40,066 bases of DNA from Candidatus Pacearchaeota archaeon (GTDB taxonomy: Archaea; Nanobdellota; Nanobdellia; Pacearchaeales; GW2011-AR1): positions 1 to 40,066 of the forward strand of contig JACPGZ010000029.1 in assembly GCA_016188895.1 (NCBI GenBank), given 5' to 3'. The position numbers were made by a program, and so were the translations under genes. The notes under the pieces were generated by a model. The model was not told the DNA's origin and searched no databases. It saw only the letters and a list, made by a program, of their open reading frames with translations. Shown in pieces: positions 28,608-37,603 of the stretch (position 1 is the stretch's first letter; the number at the start of each line of letters is the position of its first letter).

Positions 28608-29423
28608 TTGAAGGTTTTTGCAAATTTGACTTCATATAACGAAGAATATTTTATTAATGAAGTCGTAGCTTCCATTCATGATTTTGTTGATTATATTTGT
28701 ATTATTGATGTTGGAATGGAAAATATTGTTTCTCGTGGAGCGTCACTTCATTCAAATGATAAAAGCGTTGAAATTGTTAAGGCTTGGCAAAATAAAAGTA
28801 AAAAAATTCATTTGATCCAACCAAAAGATCCACCAAAGACGTTTCCTGAACTTGGAATGTATGGATTGAACCTGGCAAAAGAGTTGAAATGTGATTGGTT
28901 TTTTTCTGTTGGTCTAGATGAGATCTATGATAAAAATTGTATAATTCCAATGAGAAATATATTGGCAAATTGTGAAAGAAATGGAATTATGGGAATCAAT
29001 TTGAGCATGTATGGTTTTTGCCCTGATTTTTATCATTATTATGATTTTTATAATCCAAGAATTGGAAGAATTACAGACGATTGTACGATGCCTTTTTCTT
29101 CTTGTGATATATTGTATTGGCCAAAGTTAAAGGCATGGCAATCAATTGAATTAGATAGAGTTCCAGAGTATATTAGGAAAATTAACTTTGATTATCCAAA
29201 ATTTTTGAAAGTTTTTCACTATACATGTGTCGGAAAAGAACGAATTAAATTTAAATATGAATTTTATAAAACATACAAAGACAATATTGGCGCTGAACAC
29301 TACGAACACTATATGAATAAAGATTGGGACTATTTTAAAAATGTTATGAAATGCAAGGAGTTCACCGGAAAACATCCAGAAATTATGCAAAAACATCCGT
29401 TATTTAACGAGAAATTATATTGA
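28608..29423 (+). CDS. glycosyltransferase family 2-like
   Basis: TTG start directly after the upstream stop. VFANLTSYNEEYFINEVVASIHDFVDYICIIDVG...CDWFFSVGLDEIYDKN; C-term GKHPEIMQKHP shared with 32795..33598. Confidence 0.65.
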   Translation: MKVFANLTSYNEEYFINEVVASIHDFVDYICIIDVGMENIVSRGASLHSNDKSVEIVKAWQNKSKKIHLIQPKDPPKTFPELGMYGLNLAKELKCDWFFSVGLDEIYDKNCIIPMRNILANCERNGIMGINLSMYGFCPDFYHYYDFYNPRIGRITDDCTMPFSSCDILYWPKLKAWQSIELDRVPEYIRKINFDYPKFLKVFHYTCVGKERIKFKYEFYKTYKDNIGAEHYEHYMNKDWDYFKNVMKCKEFTGKHPEIMQKHPLFNEKLY

Positions 29424-30343
29424 AAATTGTAATGCATTGCAACTATGTTTATCCTGCGAAAAATTCAGCCGGAAGTGAACGTGTCGCTGAGGCATTAGTT
29501 AAAGGTTTTGTTAAGCTTGGTCATGAAATTGTGATGCATATTGACCCAAATTCAATTGGTGTGCCTGTGCCGATTGTAACAAAAATTCCGCAAGATTTTG
29601 ACATAGTTCATTGTCAAGGTGAAGATTTTTCTGATTGTGAAATACCTTTTATTAGCACTGTACATGGCGGTGGAAGCGACCCACCTGACGCTCACTGGAA
29701 ACACGATCCTCACTTTGTTTGTGTAAGTGATTTTATTTGCAAATTAGTAGGTAAAAAACAATTTGTTCATTCTTGTGTTGAACCCGATGATTTTATTTAT
29801 AAAAATAGAAAAGAAGATTATTTTCTTTGGATTTCGGGGACCGACTGGGGTGAAGGTAAATCTTTATTTACAACAATTTTACTTGCAAAAAAAATGGGAT
29901 TCAAATTAAAACTTGCGGGTACGGGAAAAAATCAACAAATTATTGATGAAATAAAAAAATATTGCAATTCTAAAATAGAATACCTTGGAGCGGTTAATGG
30001 AAAAGAAAAAGCAGAATTGATTGCTTCTGCAAAGGCAGTTATTTTGTACACAAGGTTACCTGATGCATGTCCGTTGGTTGTTGCAGAATCATTAATTTCT
30101 GGGACGCCAATTATTGGCTCAATAAATGGCTCTCTTCCGGAATTAATTGTTCACAATCAAACTGGAATTTTATGCAAAAACGAAAATGAACTACCACGGG
30201 CAGTTGCAAGTGTTTCAAAAATAAAACCTGAAGAATGCAGACAATATGCATTGAAACATTTTTCAAATATTGTTGCATGTGAAAAATATTTGAAATTATA
30301 TAAAAACGTGATAGAATTTGGAAATGTTAACGGGAAAGAGTAA
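29420..30343 (+). CDS. glycosyltransferase, GT4-like
   Basis: MHCNYVYPAKNSAGSERVAEALVKGFVKLGHEIVMH...ILYTRLPDACPLVVAESLISGTPIIGSINGSLPELI. Confidence 0.85.
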   Translation: MKIVMHCNYVYPAKNSAGSERVAEALVKGFVKLGHEIVMHIDPNSIGVPVPIVTKIPQDFDIVHCQGEDFSDCEIPFISTVHGGGSDPPDAHWKHDPHFVCVSDFICKLVGKKQFVHSCVEPDDFIYKNRKEDYFLWISGTDWGEGKSLFTTILLAKKMGFKLKLAGTGKNQQIIDEIKKYCNSKIEYLGAVNGKEKAELIASAKAVILYTRLPDACPLVVAESLISGTPIIGSINGSLPELIVHNQTGILCKNENELPRAVASVSKIKPEECRQYALKHFSNIVACEKYLKLYKNVIEFGNVNGKE

Positions 30344-31158
30344 TGGCTCATATATACAGAACAACCATTTGGCTTGATGGTCCCGCTAAAGAACATTTTA
30401 AAACTGGATTATGTTATATAGAAACTGAAGAAAAAGAACCGCATAATATTCTTATTGATCGTGTTTCTAAGCAATATATTGAAGATCGTTTTTATAATAT
30501 AACCTGTTCAAATATTAATTTTGTTAATAATCTTGGTTTAAGTAAAGATATGTTGTTAAATGGTATGAAAGAAAATAAAAATGATAGCTCTATGACCTCA
30601 ATTGAACGTAATTTTTTATTTAATTTTGTTAAAAAAATTATGCCACGAAAGGTCATGGAATTTTCTCCATTTCGTGGATTTTCAACCGCAGTAATTGCTT
30701 CTTCATTAAAGGAAATCAATATTTGCCCAGATTTTTTTGAAACCCATGAAGTTGATAAAGAAAACGTTAAATTGACAAATTTTTATTTACATGAAAATAA
30801 TATTGATTTTGTAAAAGTAGTTGAAGGAGATGTATTGCAAACCATAGATAAAGAAAAACTTAAAGAAACAGATTTTTTACTAATTGATTCTGATCATTCT
30901 GATGAATTTGCAAAAAATTATATTAAGCAATTTTTTCCACTGTTAAAAAACGGATGTTGGGTTGCTATTCATGATATATCTCACGATAAACATTTTTGTT
31001 CGGGCGAAGCTAGAGAATTGTTAACTTATTTTAAAGAAAATAATATTTTTACTTATTTTCATGTTGCTGATTTGATGAAAATATTTCAGGTTGTGGGTGA
31101 TGATTTTATATATTCAAACGCAAGAAATACTTTGTTATTTTGGCAGGTAAGCAAATAA
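30343..31158 (+). CDS. class I SAM-dependent methyltransferase-like
   Basis: VMEFSPFRGFSTAVIASSLK...EVDKENVKLTNFYLHENNIDFVKVVEGD...DFLLIDSDHSDEFAKNYI. Confidence 0.7.
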   Translation: MAHIYRTTIWLDGPAKEHFKTGLCYIETEEKEPHNILIDRVSKQYIEDRFYNITCSNINFVNNLGLSKDMLLNGMKENKNDSSMTSIERNFLFNFVKKIMPRKVMEFSPFRGFSTAVIASSLKEINICPDFFETHEVDKENVKLTNFYLHENNIDFVKVVEGDVLQTIDKEKLKETDFLLIDSDHSDEFAKNYIKQFFPLLKNGCWVAIHDISHDKHFCSGEARELLTYFKENNIFTYFHVADLMKIFQVVGDDFIYSNARNTLLFWQVSK

Positions 31159-31653
31159 ATGTTTAGAGATGATCTTATTTTTATTTTAGATGTAGATGGA
31201 ATTTTATCTCCTAATTTTTTCTATAACAAGAAAGGAAAATATTTGAAAGAATTTGGAAATTGTGACTGGGATGCATTAAGGGAATTAATGCAATTTATAA
31301 AAATTATTTTTATAACAGCAGATAGAAAGGGATATAATATCGTCAAGAAAAGGATTGTTGATGAAATGAAATGGGAATTATTTATTGTTCCGCATAAGCC
31401 AAAAGAACGATGGCAATGGATGCGGGAAAAATATAAAGATAAGAAAATAATATTTATGGGAGACGGAATTTATGATTATTATTCTTTGGATAGATCACAC
31501 TATAGCATAACTGTTCCTGAAGCATTAGATCATGTTAAAGAGTGTATAAATTATGTAACTAAAAGATCAGCAGGAAGAAAAGCGGTTGCTGAAGCCTGTA
31601 TGCATTTGATGAAAGTTTTTAATTTTGATTGGGAAAGTCAATATGAAACATAA
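31159..31653 (+). CDS. HAD phosphatase, KdsC-like
   Basis: IFILDVDGILSPNFFYNKKG...KIIFITADRKGYNIV...IIFMGDGIYDYYSL...RSAGRKAVAEACMHLM. Confidence 0.75.
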   Translation: MFRDDLIFILDVDGILSPNFFYNKKGKYLKEFGNCDWDALRELMQFIKIIFITADRKGYNIVKKRIVDEMKWELFIVPHKPKERWQWMREKYKDKKIIFMGDGIYDYYSLDRSHYSITVPEALDHVKECINYVTKRSAGRKAVAEACMHLMKVFNFDWESQYET

Positions 31654-31846
31654 AAATATTGATAAATTTCCAAAACCGATAGAAATAGACGGGGAACGTA
31701 TTCAGGTTTCTGATGAACAAGAACAAGCTGGACCAGGCATAGTATTTGTGCGTGTTGGAGAAAGAATGAATTTGTCTCCTTTTGAAGCAGAAGAACTTCG
31801 AGATTGGCTGACAAAGTATCTTGTGGCCTATTATTCCAATGATTAA
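31643..31846 (+). CDS. hypothetical protein, 67 aa
   Basis: ATG at 31643 in an overlapping-gene arrangement; MKHKNIDKFPKPIEIDGERIQVSDEQ. Confidence 0.5.
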   Translation: MKHKNIDKFPKPIEIDGERIQVSDEQEQAGPGIVFVRVGERMNLSPFEAEELRDWLTKYLVAYYSND

Positions 31847-32624
31847 TAATCAAACGAAAATATTTTTTTCCATATCATCAAATCCAGGTAATTTTGGTGC
31901 TTATCTTTATAATAAAGCTTTTCAGGAATTAAACATTGATGCAATATATAAACCGCTAAAATTGGATTCAAAATATCAATTAACGGATTTTATAAATCTT
32001 CTTTCAGTGTTTAAAATAATTGGAACATCGGGGTTGTCTGTATCGATGCCGTTTAAAAGGTATGCATATTTGGCCATAAGATCTGAAGATGCCGCCACAG
32101 AAGAAATAGGCAACGCAAATACAATAGTTTTTGATGAACATACCTCTTATTGTTATAATGTTGACCATATTGGGTTTGAAAAATCATGTTATGATAGATT
32201 ATACCAGCAAGATATATTGGATGAATCGAAAAGTGCTATAATCTTTGGAAAAGGGTCTGTTGCAAACAGTATTGCATATGTTTTGAAGAGCAGAAATATT
32301 GATTTTTTTATGACAAAAGACCCAGAAAATCTTATAAATAGAGGGATTGATTTTCTTATTAACGCAACGCCTGTTGGAATGGATCATATTCAGGATGATG
32401 TTTTTAATAAAAAGATTGTAAAAGATTATAAATTTGTATTTGATGTTGTTGTAAAAAAGGAAACAAATCTAATAAAGCTTGCAAGAGAGCTAAATAAAAC
32501 TTATGTTTGTGGTTGGCAGATGGCTAGCAAACAATTGACAGAACAATTTAAAATTTACACAAAGAAGGAATATCCAGAAGATTTAATGAATATTGGCTTG
32601 AAAGAATTAGGTTATGGATATTAA
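31839..32624 (+). CDS. shikimate dehydrogenase (AroE)-like oxidoreductase
   Basis: Start refined to ATG 31839. GLSVSMPFKRYA (catalytic K), IGNANTIVF...YCYNVDHIGFE (NxD), IFGKGSVANSIAYVL, DFLINATPVGM. Confidence 0.75.
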   Translation: MINNQTKIFFSISSNPGNFGAYLYNKAFQELNIDAIYKPLKLDSKYQLTDFINLLSVFKIIGTSGLSVSMPFKRYAYLAIRSEDAATEEIGNANTIVFDEHTSYCYNVDHIGFEKSCYDRLYQQDILDESKSAIIFGKGSVANSIAYVLKSRNIDFFMTKDPENLINRGIDFLINATPVGMDHIQDDVFNKKIVKDYKFVFDVVVKKETNLIKLARELNKTYVCGWQMASKQLTEQFKIYTKKEYPEDLMNIGLKELGYGY

Positions 32625-32826
32625 AGAATATTGGGTCTCTTCGATTAAAAAGGATCGTGGAACGTCGACAATGACATTTTGGGTCAAAACAGAAGATGAT
32701 ATTATTGTTGACGTTGCGCCGATTGGAAAGAAATTTATTGGACAAAAATTTGATGCATTAAGAAATTGGATGGAAAAACAAGGAGATTTTTTGTGTGAAA
32801 CTCTCAGTTCTGATGACGGTCTATGA
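32614..32826 (+). CDS. hypothetical protein, 70 aa
   Basis: Overlaps both neighbours, same strand. Confidence 0.5.
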   Translation: MDIKEYWVSSIKKDRGTSTMTFWVKTEDDIIVDVAPIGKKFIGQKFDALRNWMEKQGDFLCETLSSDDGL

Positions 32827-33598
32827 AGAACAAAGTTTTATTGATTATGCAATAAGATCTTGTCTTCCGTATGTTGATGATTTAGTTATAGTAGAAGGAA
32901 GTTATCAGGAGGTACTTGCTCTTGGCGCAACGCCACGATCACACGACGGAACAATACAGATTATAGAGAATTATCGTTCTAATCCAAAAGTTGATATTCT
33001 TTATGTTAATGCTCAGACAGATAAGGATCAGCGCAATCTTGGTTTGCAAAGAATTAAGGAATTAAATCCCGACGATTGGTGTATTATCGTCGACAGTGAT
33101 GAAATTTATGACAAAAATACATTTTCTATCATAAAAAATTTATGTCAAAAAATGGAAAAACAAAATCAGTATGCTGCATATTTTTCAAGTTTAACATTTG
33201 TCAACGACATGAAGCACTATACAATGCAGGAATTTCCAAGATTATTTAAAATCACAAAAGATTGTCAATTTGTGAATGACAACTATATGATTTGGCCAGA
33301 TAAAGACATTATGCAATGGGCCAGTCCTTGGGTAATAAAACAGCCAAATATAAAATATTGGCATTATGCCTTTTGCAAAGGAACAGAAAAGTTTTTGCAA
33401 AAGAAGAATTGGTGGAATAGCCGATTTAAGGAAACAAATCCAAACTTTGAATACGATTGGTATGTTGATAAAGACGGCAAATTTTATAGTCCAAATCATA
33501 AAATATTTCTTTACGACGGTAAACATCCAGATATAATGCAAAAGCATCCGTTATATAAACAAACTTATGGAGGAAACGCTAATGGCGACGAAAAATGA
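32795..33598 (+). CDS. glycosyltransferase family 2-like
   Basis: KLSVLMTVYEEQSFIDYAIRSCLPYVDDLVIVEG...DDWCIIVDSDEIYDKNTF; C-term GKHPDIMQKHPL. Confidence 0.75.
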   Translation: MKLSVLMTVYEEQSFIDYAIRSCLPYVDDLVIVEGSYQEVLALGATPRSHDGTIQIIENYRSNPKVDILYVNAQTDKDQRNLGLQRIKELNPDDWCIIVDSDEIYDKNTFSIIKNLCQKMEKQNQYAAYFSSLTFVNDMKHYTMQEFPRLFKITKDCQFVNDNYMIWPDKDIMQWASPWVIKQPNIKYWHYAFCKGTEKFLQKKNWWNSRFKETNPNFEYDWYVDKDGKFYSPNHKIFLYDGKHPDIMQKHPLYKQTYGGNANGDEK

Positions 33599-33827
33599 AT
33601 TGGAAGTAGAAGTGACCACACTGAAAAAAGGGCTTGGAAAACTTGAAAGCGATCTTCATTCTTCAGCGAGAAAAGTTAACAATGATGTCAACGTTCTTTC
33701 TTCTCTCCTCGCACAGACAAGAGAAGATCTTGATAAGACAAGGAATGAGGTTGAAAGATTGAAGAATTTTGTTGATTCAATAAAAAGTCAAATGGCAAAT
33801 TATGATGTAAAAACAAGTTCTTGGTAA
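33582..33827 (+). CDS. small predicted coiled-coil protein
   Basis: MATKNELEVEVTTLKKGLGKLESDLHSSARKVNNDVNVLSSLLAQTREDLDKTRNEVERLKNFVDSIKSQ; heptad-like pattern; GGAGG SD. Confidence 0.65.
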   Translation: MATKNELEVEVTTLKKGLGKLESDLHSSARKVNNDVNVLSSLLAQTREDLDKTRNEVERLKNFVDSIKSQMANYDVKTSSW

Positions 33828-33833
33828 TTTAAT

Positions 33834-34685
33834 GTGGAAAAAGTCGGGATAATTGGGACAGGAATTGTAGGGTCTGCTGTATCTGTCGGTCTTGGAAATA
33901 TTGCAGAAATTAGAGAACATGATAAATATCGTGATTCTGAATCTTTAGAATCTGTTGTTAATAATTCAAATATAGTTTTTATCTGCACCCCAACTCCAAT
34001 GGATAAAAACACTGGAGCTTGTGATGTATCTATTGTTGAATCTGTTTGCAAAGAAGCTGTTAGTGTAACAAAAAAACATAAAACTTTTGTTATAAAAAGT
34101 TCTGTTATTCCGGGAACGACACAAAAGTTGCAGGAAAAATATAGAGGGCATACCTTTATTTTTAACCCTGAGTTCTTGACCGAAAAACAATTTATTCAAG
34201 ATTTTTTGGAACAAGATCGTATAATTCTTGGTTGTGATAAAAAAGAAATATATGGATTAGAAAAATTATATATTGAATTTACAAAAACTCAAAAAAGTCC
34301 TGCAAAGATCATAAAAACGGATTCGAAAATTGCAGAAATAGTTAAGTATGTAGGTAATTGTTTTCTTGCCACGAAAGTTATGTTTTTTAACGAAATATAT
34401 GAAATTTGTAAAGCTTCGAATGTTGATTACGATCAGGTAAAAGATTTAGTTTCTATGGATAAGAGGATTAAAGATTCTCATATGAATGTTCCTGGTCATG
34501 ATGGTCAATTTGGTTTTGGTGGAAAATGTTTTCCTGCCAATATCAATGCTTTAATATATTACGCAAGGGAGCTAGGTTGTGATCCATTAATTCTTGATTC
34601 TATCTGGAGTAAAAATTGTATTGTTCGAGAAAACTATGATTGGGAAAACATTCCCGCCGTGACAGGAGAGTATAAAAATGAATAA
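33834..34685 (+). CDS. UDP-glucose/GDP-mannose dehydrogenase-like, short form
   Basis: VGIIGTGIVGSAVSVGL, VFICTPTPMDKNTGACD, FNPEFLTEKQFIQDFLEQDRIILG, EIVKYVGNCFLATKVMFFNEIYEIC, GFGGKCFPANI (catalytic Cys). Confidence 0.85.
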   Translation: MEKVGIIGTGIVGSAVSVGLGNIAEIREHDKYRDSESLESVVNNSNIVFICTPTPMDKNTGACDVSIVESVCKEAVSVTKKHKTFVIKSSVIPGTTQKLQEKYRGHTFIFNPEFLTEKQFIQDFLEQDRIILGCDKKEIYGLEKLYIEFTKTQKSPAKIIKTDSKIAEIVKYVGNCFLATKVMFFNEIYEICKASNVDYDQVKDLVSMDKRIKDSHMNVPGHDGQFGFGGKCFPANINALIYYARELGCDPLILDSIWSKNCIVRENYDWENIPAVTGEYKNE

Positions 34686-35133
34686 AATAATGTTTGGAAT
34701 TATTTTTCTTTTGTCGTGCAGTAATATTGTTTCCAGTTTTATGTATACAGAAAGTGGCACTGTACTTATACGACATCTTAGGGGTCCATCATTACAAGAA
34801 ATGAAAAGTGTAGTAGAGTTGGCCATTAATTCTGGCTTATGTAATGCAAATGAATTAGAAGATATTATTGTAGACGTATTACCTGTTGAAGAATTATACG
34901 GAAGATCCAATATTTTTGAAAAAGCTGTCGGTCAATTCAATACCGAAACAAAAACCGTGACAATAGCTGGACTATCTAATTTTCCATGTCGAACAATATT
35001 GCATGAATTGGTTCATGCTTGCCGAAGCCGAAGAGGAATCAATGAACCAGATCACGATGATTTGACTGTTTGGACCCCCAGAAAAAAATTATTGCCAAAA
35101 TATGACAAACAGGTTTCTGGGATTTGCCCGTGA
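34678..35133 (+). CDS. putative secreted HExxH metallopeptidase-like protein
   Basis: Hydrophobic N-terminus MNKIMFGIIFLLSCSNIVSSF (signal or lipoprotein-like); TILHELVHACRSRRG. Confidence 0.55.
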   Translation: MNKIMFGIIFLLSCSNIVSSFMYTESGTVLIRHLRGPSLQEMKSVVELAINSGLCNANELEDIIVDVLPVEELYGRSNIFEKAVGQFNTETKTVTIAGLSNFPCRTILHELVHACRSRRGINEPDHDDLTVWTPRKKLLPKYDKQVSGICP

Positions 35134-35603
35134 TAAAACATAAGCCATCAATTCCCAATGAAAAATATATTTTGTTCGCAAACGGCGGATTTGATTGTTT
35201 GCATGCAGGTCATTTTGATTTTCTTTTGTATTGTCTTCATTTGAAAAAACAATTTAATGCATGTCTCGTTGTTGCGATAGATTCCGACGAAAAAATAAAA
35301 GAAAAAGGAAAAGATAGACCAATATTTTCTGAACAGGAAAGAAGAGAATGTCTTTTAAAACTAAATTTTGGAAAAGAATCGATAATTGATTCATGTCCTA
35401 TTTTTGATACAAATGAAGATCTTGATGAATTAATTAAACAATGTAAGCCAAACATATTGATAAAGGGGGAAAGTTGGAAAGGAAACGTTGTTGGAGAGAA
35501 ATACGTAAAAACTATTTTCTTTTATTCAGAAAATAAAATAAATATTTCAACAACAAAAATTATTGAAAGAATAGCAGATAAATTATTGAGCGAGATGTTT
35601 TAA
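35130..35603 (+). CDS. HldE C-terminal/HldC-like heptose-1-phosphate nucleotidyltransferase
   Basis: Start refined to GTG 35130. FANGGFDCLHAGHFDFL (HxGH), VVAIDSDEKIKEKGKDRPIFSEQERRECLL, ILIKGESW, NISTTKIIERI. Confidence 0.8.
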   Translation: MIKHKPSIPNEKYILFANGGFDCLHAGHFDFLLYCLHLKKQFNACLVVAIDSDEKIKEKGKDRPIFSEQERRECLLKLNFGKESIIDSCPIFDTNEDLDELIKQCKPNILIKGESWKGNVVGEKYVKTIFFYSENKINISTTKIIERIADKLLSEMF

Positions 35604-35606
35604 TTT

Positions 35607-36473
35607 ATGAAATTTCTTATCTTGGGTGATCCTGTCCTTGATCGATTTGTCTACGGAATTGTTCATCGTCAATCTCCAGAAGATCAAAGCATTCCTGTTA
35701 TCGATTTCGTCGCAGAAGACTATCAGTTGGGTGGAGCGTTAAAAACAGCAGAATGTATAAGATTTTTTTCTGATAAATTGAAAGATGAAGTGTATGTTTC
35801 TTCTATAATTTCAAATTTTACGGCAAATATGCTGAAACAGAAAAATATATTTTATGATTCTATTATCTTTGAGGAACAGAATAAACCACATGTGAGAGAA
35901 TTAATAAAAGAAAGAATAATGCATTCAGAGACACATAAGCAATTTTTGAGGTTAGACAATAGACTTTGTTTTGACAGTGGCGACATTCAAAGATACAAAA
36001 ATAAATGCTATTATTATAATGCAAAAGAATTTGATGCGGTCATAATTTCTGATTATGAAAAAGGATTGGTGGATAATTTTCTTATTGAGAAACTGAAAGA
36101 AGTGCAGTGTCCATTTTTTGTTGACACAAAAAAAGAAAATCTTTCATTATGGTCAGATTTGAAGAATTGTTTTGTCAAAATTAATCGAAAGGAATTTGAA
36201 AAAGCAAAGAATTCAGATTTAATTGAAAATCTTATTGTTACGAGAGGAAGAGAGTCAACATTATTGATCAGTTATGGAGAGATATTAAAAGAATTTACGA
36301 TAGATAATGAAAACTGTATTGATCCTTATGTAATTGGAGCAGGAGATATTTGGCTTTCTGCGTTTGTTGTTTTTTATATGAAAAATAAAAATTTGCATGA
36401 ATCGATAATGTACGCAAATAAAACCGCAACAGAATGTGTTAAAAAAGGAAAGTTGGTAAAAATTGAGAATTAA
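35607..36473 (+). CDS. PfkB-family kinase, HldE N-terminal/HldA-like
   Basis: FLILGDPVLDRFVYGIVHRQSPEDQSIPVIDFVAEDYQLGGALKTAECI; DPYVIGAGDIWLSAFVVF. Confidence 0.85.
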   Translation: MKFLILGDPVLDRFVYGIVHRQSPEDQSIPVIDFVAEDYQLGGALKTAECIRFFSDKLKDEVYVSSIISNFTANMLKQKNIFYDSIIFEEQNKPHVRELIKERIMHSETHKQFLRLDNRLCFDSGDIQRYKNKCYYYNAKEFDAVIISDYEKGLVDNFLIEKLKEVQCPFFVDTKKENLSLWSDLKNCFVKINRKEFEKAKNSDLIENLIVTRGRESTLLISYGEILKEFTIDNENCIDPYVIGAGDIWLSAFVVFYMKNKNLHESIMYANKTATECVKKGKLVKIEN

Positions 36474-36474
36474 T

Positions 36475-36891
36475 ATGAATAAGACAGAAAAAACAAAATG
36501 GGTAGGAAAATCATGGGGCGGTGAGCTTATTATAACAAATAGACCACAATATTGTGGAAAGATTTTATATTGTATGAAAGGATTAAGGGCCAGTGTTCAT
36601 TATCATAATGTTAAAAATGAAACATTTTGGCTTTCAAAGGGGCTTGTAAAAATATATTATACAGATGATCTAAAGAAGCTTATGGAAATTTTAAAAGACG
36701 AAAATGTGTTGACGGAAATGAAAAAAGATCCTGGATATTTTATGGATTATGTCATTCTTGATCAGGGTGCTGTTTTTTACGTTCCTCCAAAAAGAGTGCA
36801 TTGTGTTGAGGCTTTAGAAAACAGTGAATTGGTGGAAATAAGTACACAATTTTTCGAGGAAGATAGCATTCGTTTGTTAAAGTTCACATAA
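36475..36891 (+). CDS. cupin, mannose-6-phosphate isomerase-like
   Basis: ILYCMKGLRASVHYHNVKNETFWLSKGLVKIYY...VFYVPPKRVHCVEAL. Confidence 0.7.
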   Translation: MNKTEKTKWVGKSWGGELIITNRPQYCGKILYCMKGLRASVHYHNVKNETFWLSKGLVKIYYTDDLKKLMEILKDENVLTEMKKDPGYFMDYVILDQGAVFYVPPKRVHCVEALENSELVEISTQFFEEDSIRLLKFT

Positions 36892-36909
36892 AATTTTATA
36901 ATTATATAT

Positions 36910-37602
36910 ATGGCACAACCAAAAAGAGTTGAGCTTGTTCCTGTTGATAAAAATAGAATAGAGTTTACATGCAAAGAAAGCGATGCATTGCTTTGTCCTG
37001 ATATTGTAGATCCTCTATATAAACTTTCTGATGATGTCAAAAAAAACAATGGGGTTTTGAAAGCAAAATCATTTTTTAGAACATGGACAAAACAACAGAG
37101 CCTCGTTGATCTTCATGCGAAGGATCCTGTTCGCTATGCATATGCGGCTCCGGCAGGTAGTTCTTTTCATCAAGCCGGCAGAGCAATAGATTTTGATATA
37201 AACGGTTTAAATTTTCAAGGGATTGTAAAAAATGATTGGCTCAAGAAATTTTGGGAATTGGCTATTCCTCTCGGTTTTAAACCAATAATTAAAGAACCCG
37301 ATACAAATATCAGTGAAAATTGGCATTTCGAATATAGAGGATTATGGCAAGGCGTTTCTGAAAAAATTGGAGTAAAAGAAGCGGTTAAGTGTGCAATTTT
37401 GGATATAGGAAATTGGGATCCAAATGAAGGTATTGATAAAATAAATAATATGTTTCTTCAGGCGCAGTTATTGCGCCTTGGTTATTATGAAATAAAAAAA
37501 GCCGATGGAATTATTGGAAATGTGACAAAAAGTGTGTTAAAATCAGTTAATATCTCGGGTTTAAATGTGGAGCAAATATTGATGGTTTTGAAGCAATTAT
37601 AA
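36910..37602 (+). CDS. endolysin: M15 (VanY/D-Ala-D-Ala carboxypeptidase-like) peptidase + probable C-terminal peptidoglycan-binding domain
   Basis: SSFHQAGRAIDFDING (SxHxxGxAxDxD) and NWHFEYRG (WHxE); C-term FLQAQLLRLGYYEIKKADGIIGNVTKSVLK. Confidence 0.8.
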   Translation: MAQPKRVELVPVDKNRIEFTCKESDALLCPDIVDPLYKLSDDVKKNNGVLKAKSFFRTWTKQQSLVDLHAKDPVRYAYAAPAGSSFHQAGRAIDFDINGLNFQGIVKNDWLKKFWELAIPLGFKPIIKEPDTNISENWHFEYRGLWQGVSEKIGVKEAVKCAILDIGNWDPNEGIDKINNMFLQAQLLRLGYYEIKKADGIIGNVTKSVLKSVNISGLNVEQILMVLKQL

Positions 37603-37603
37603 A

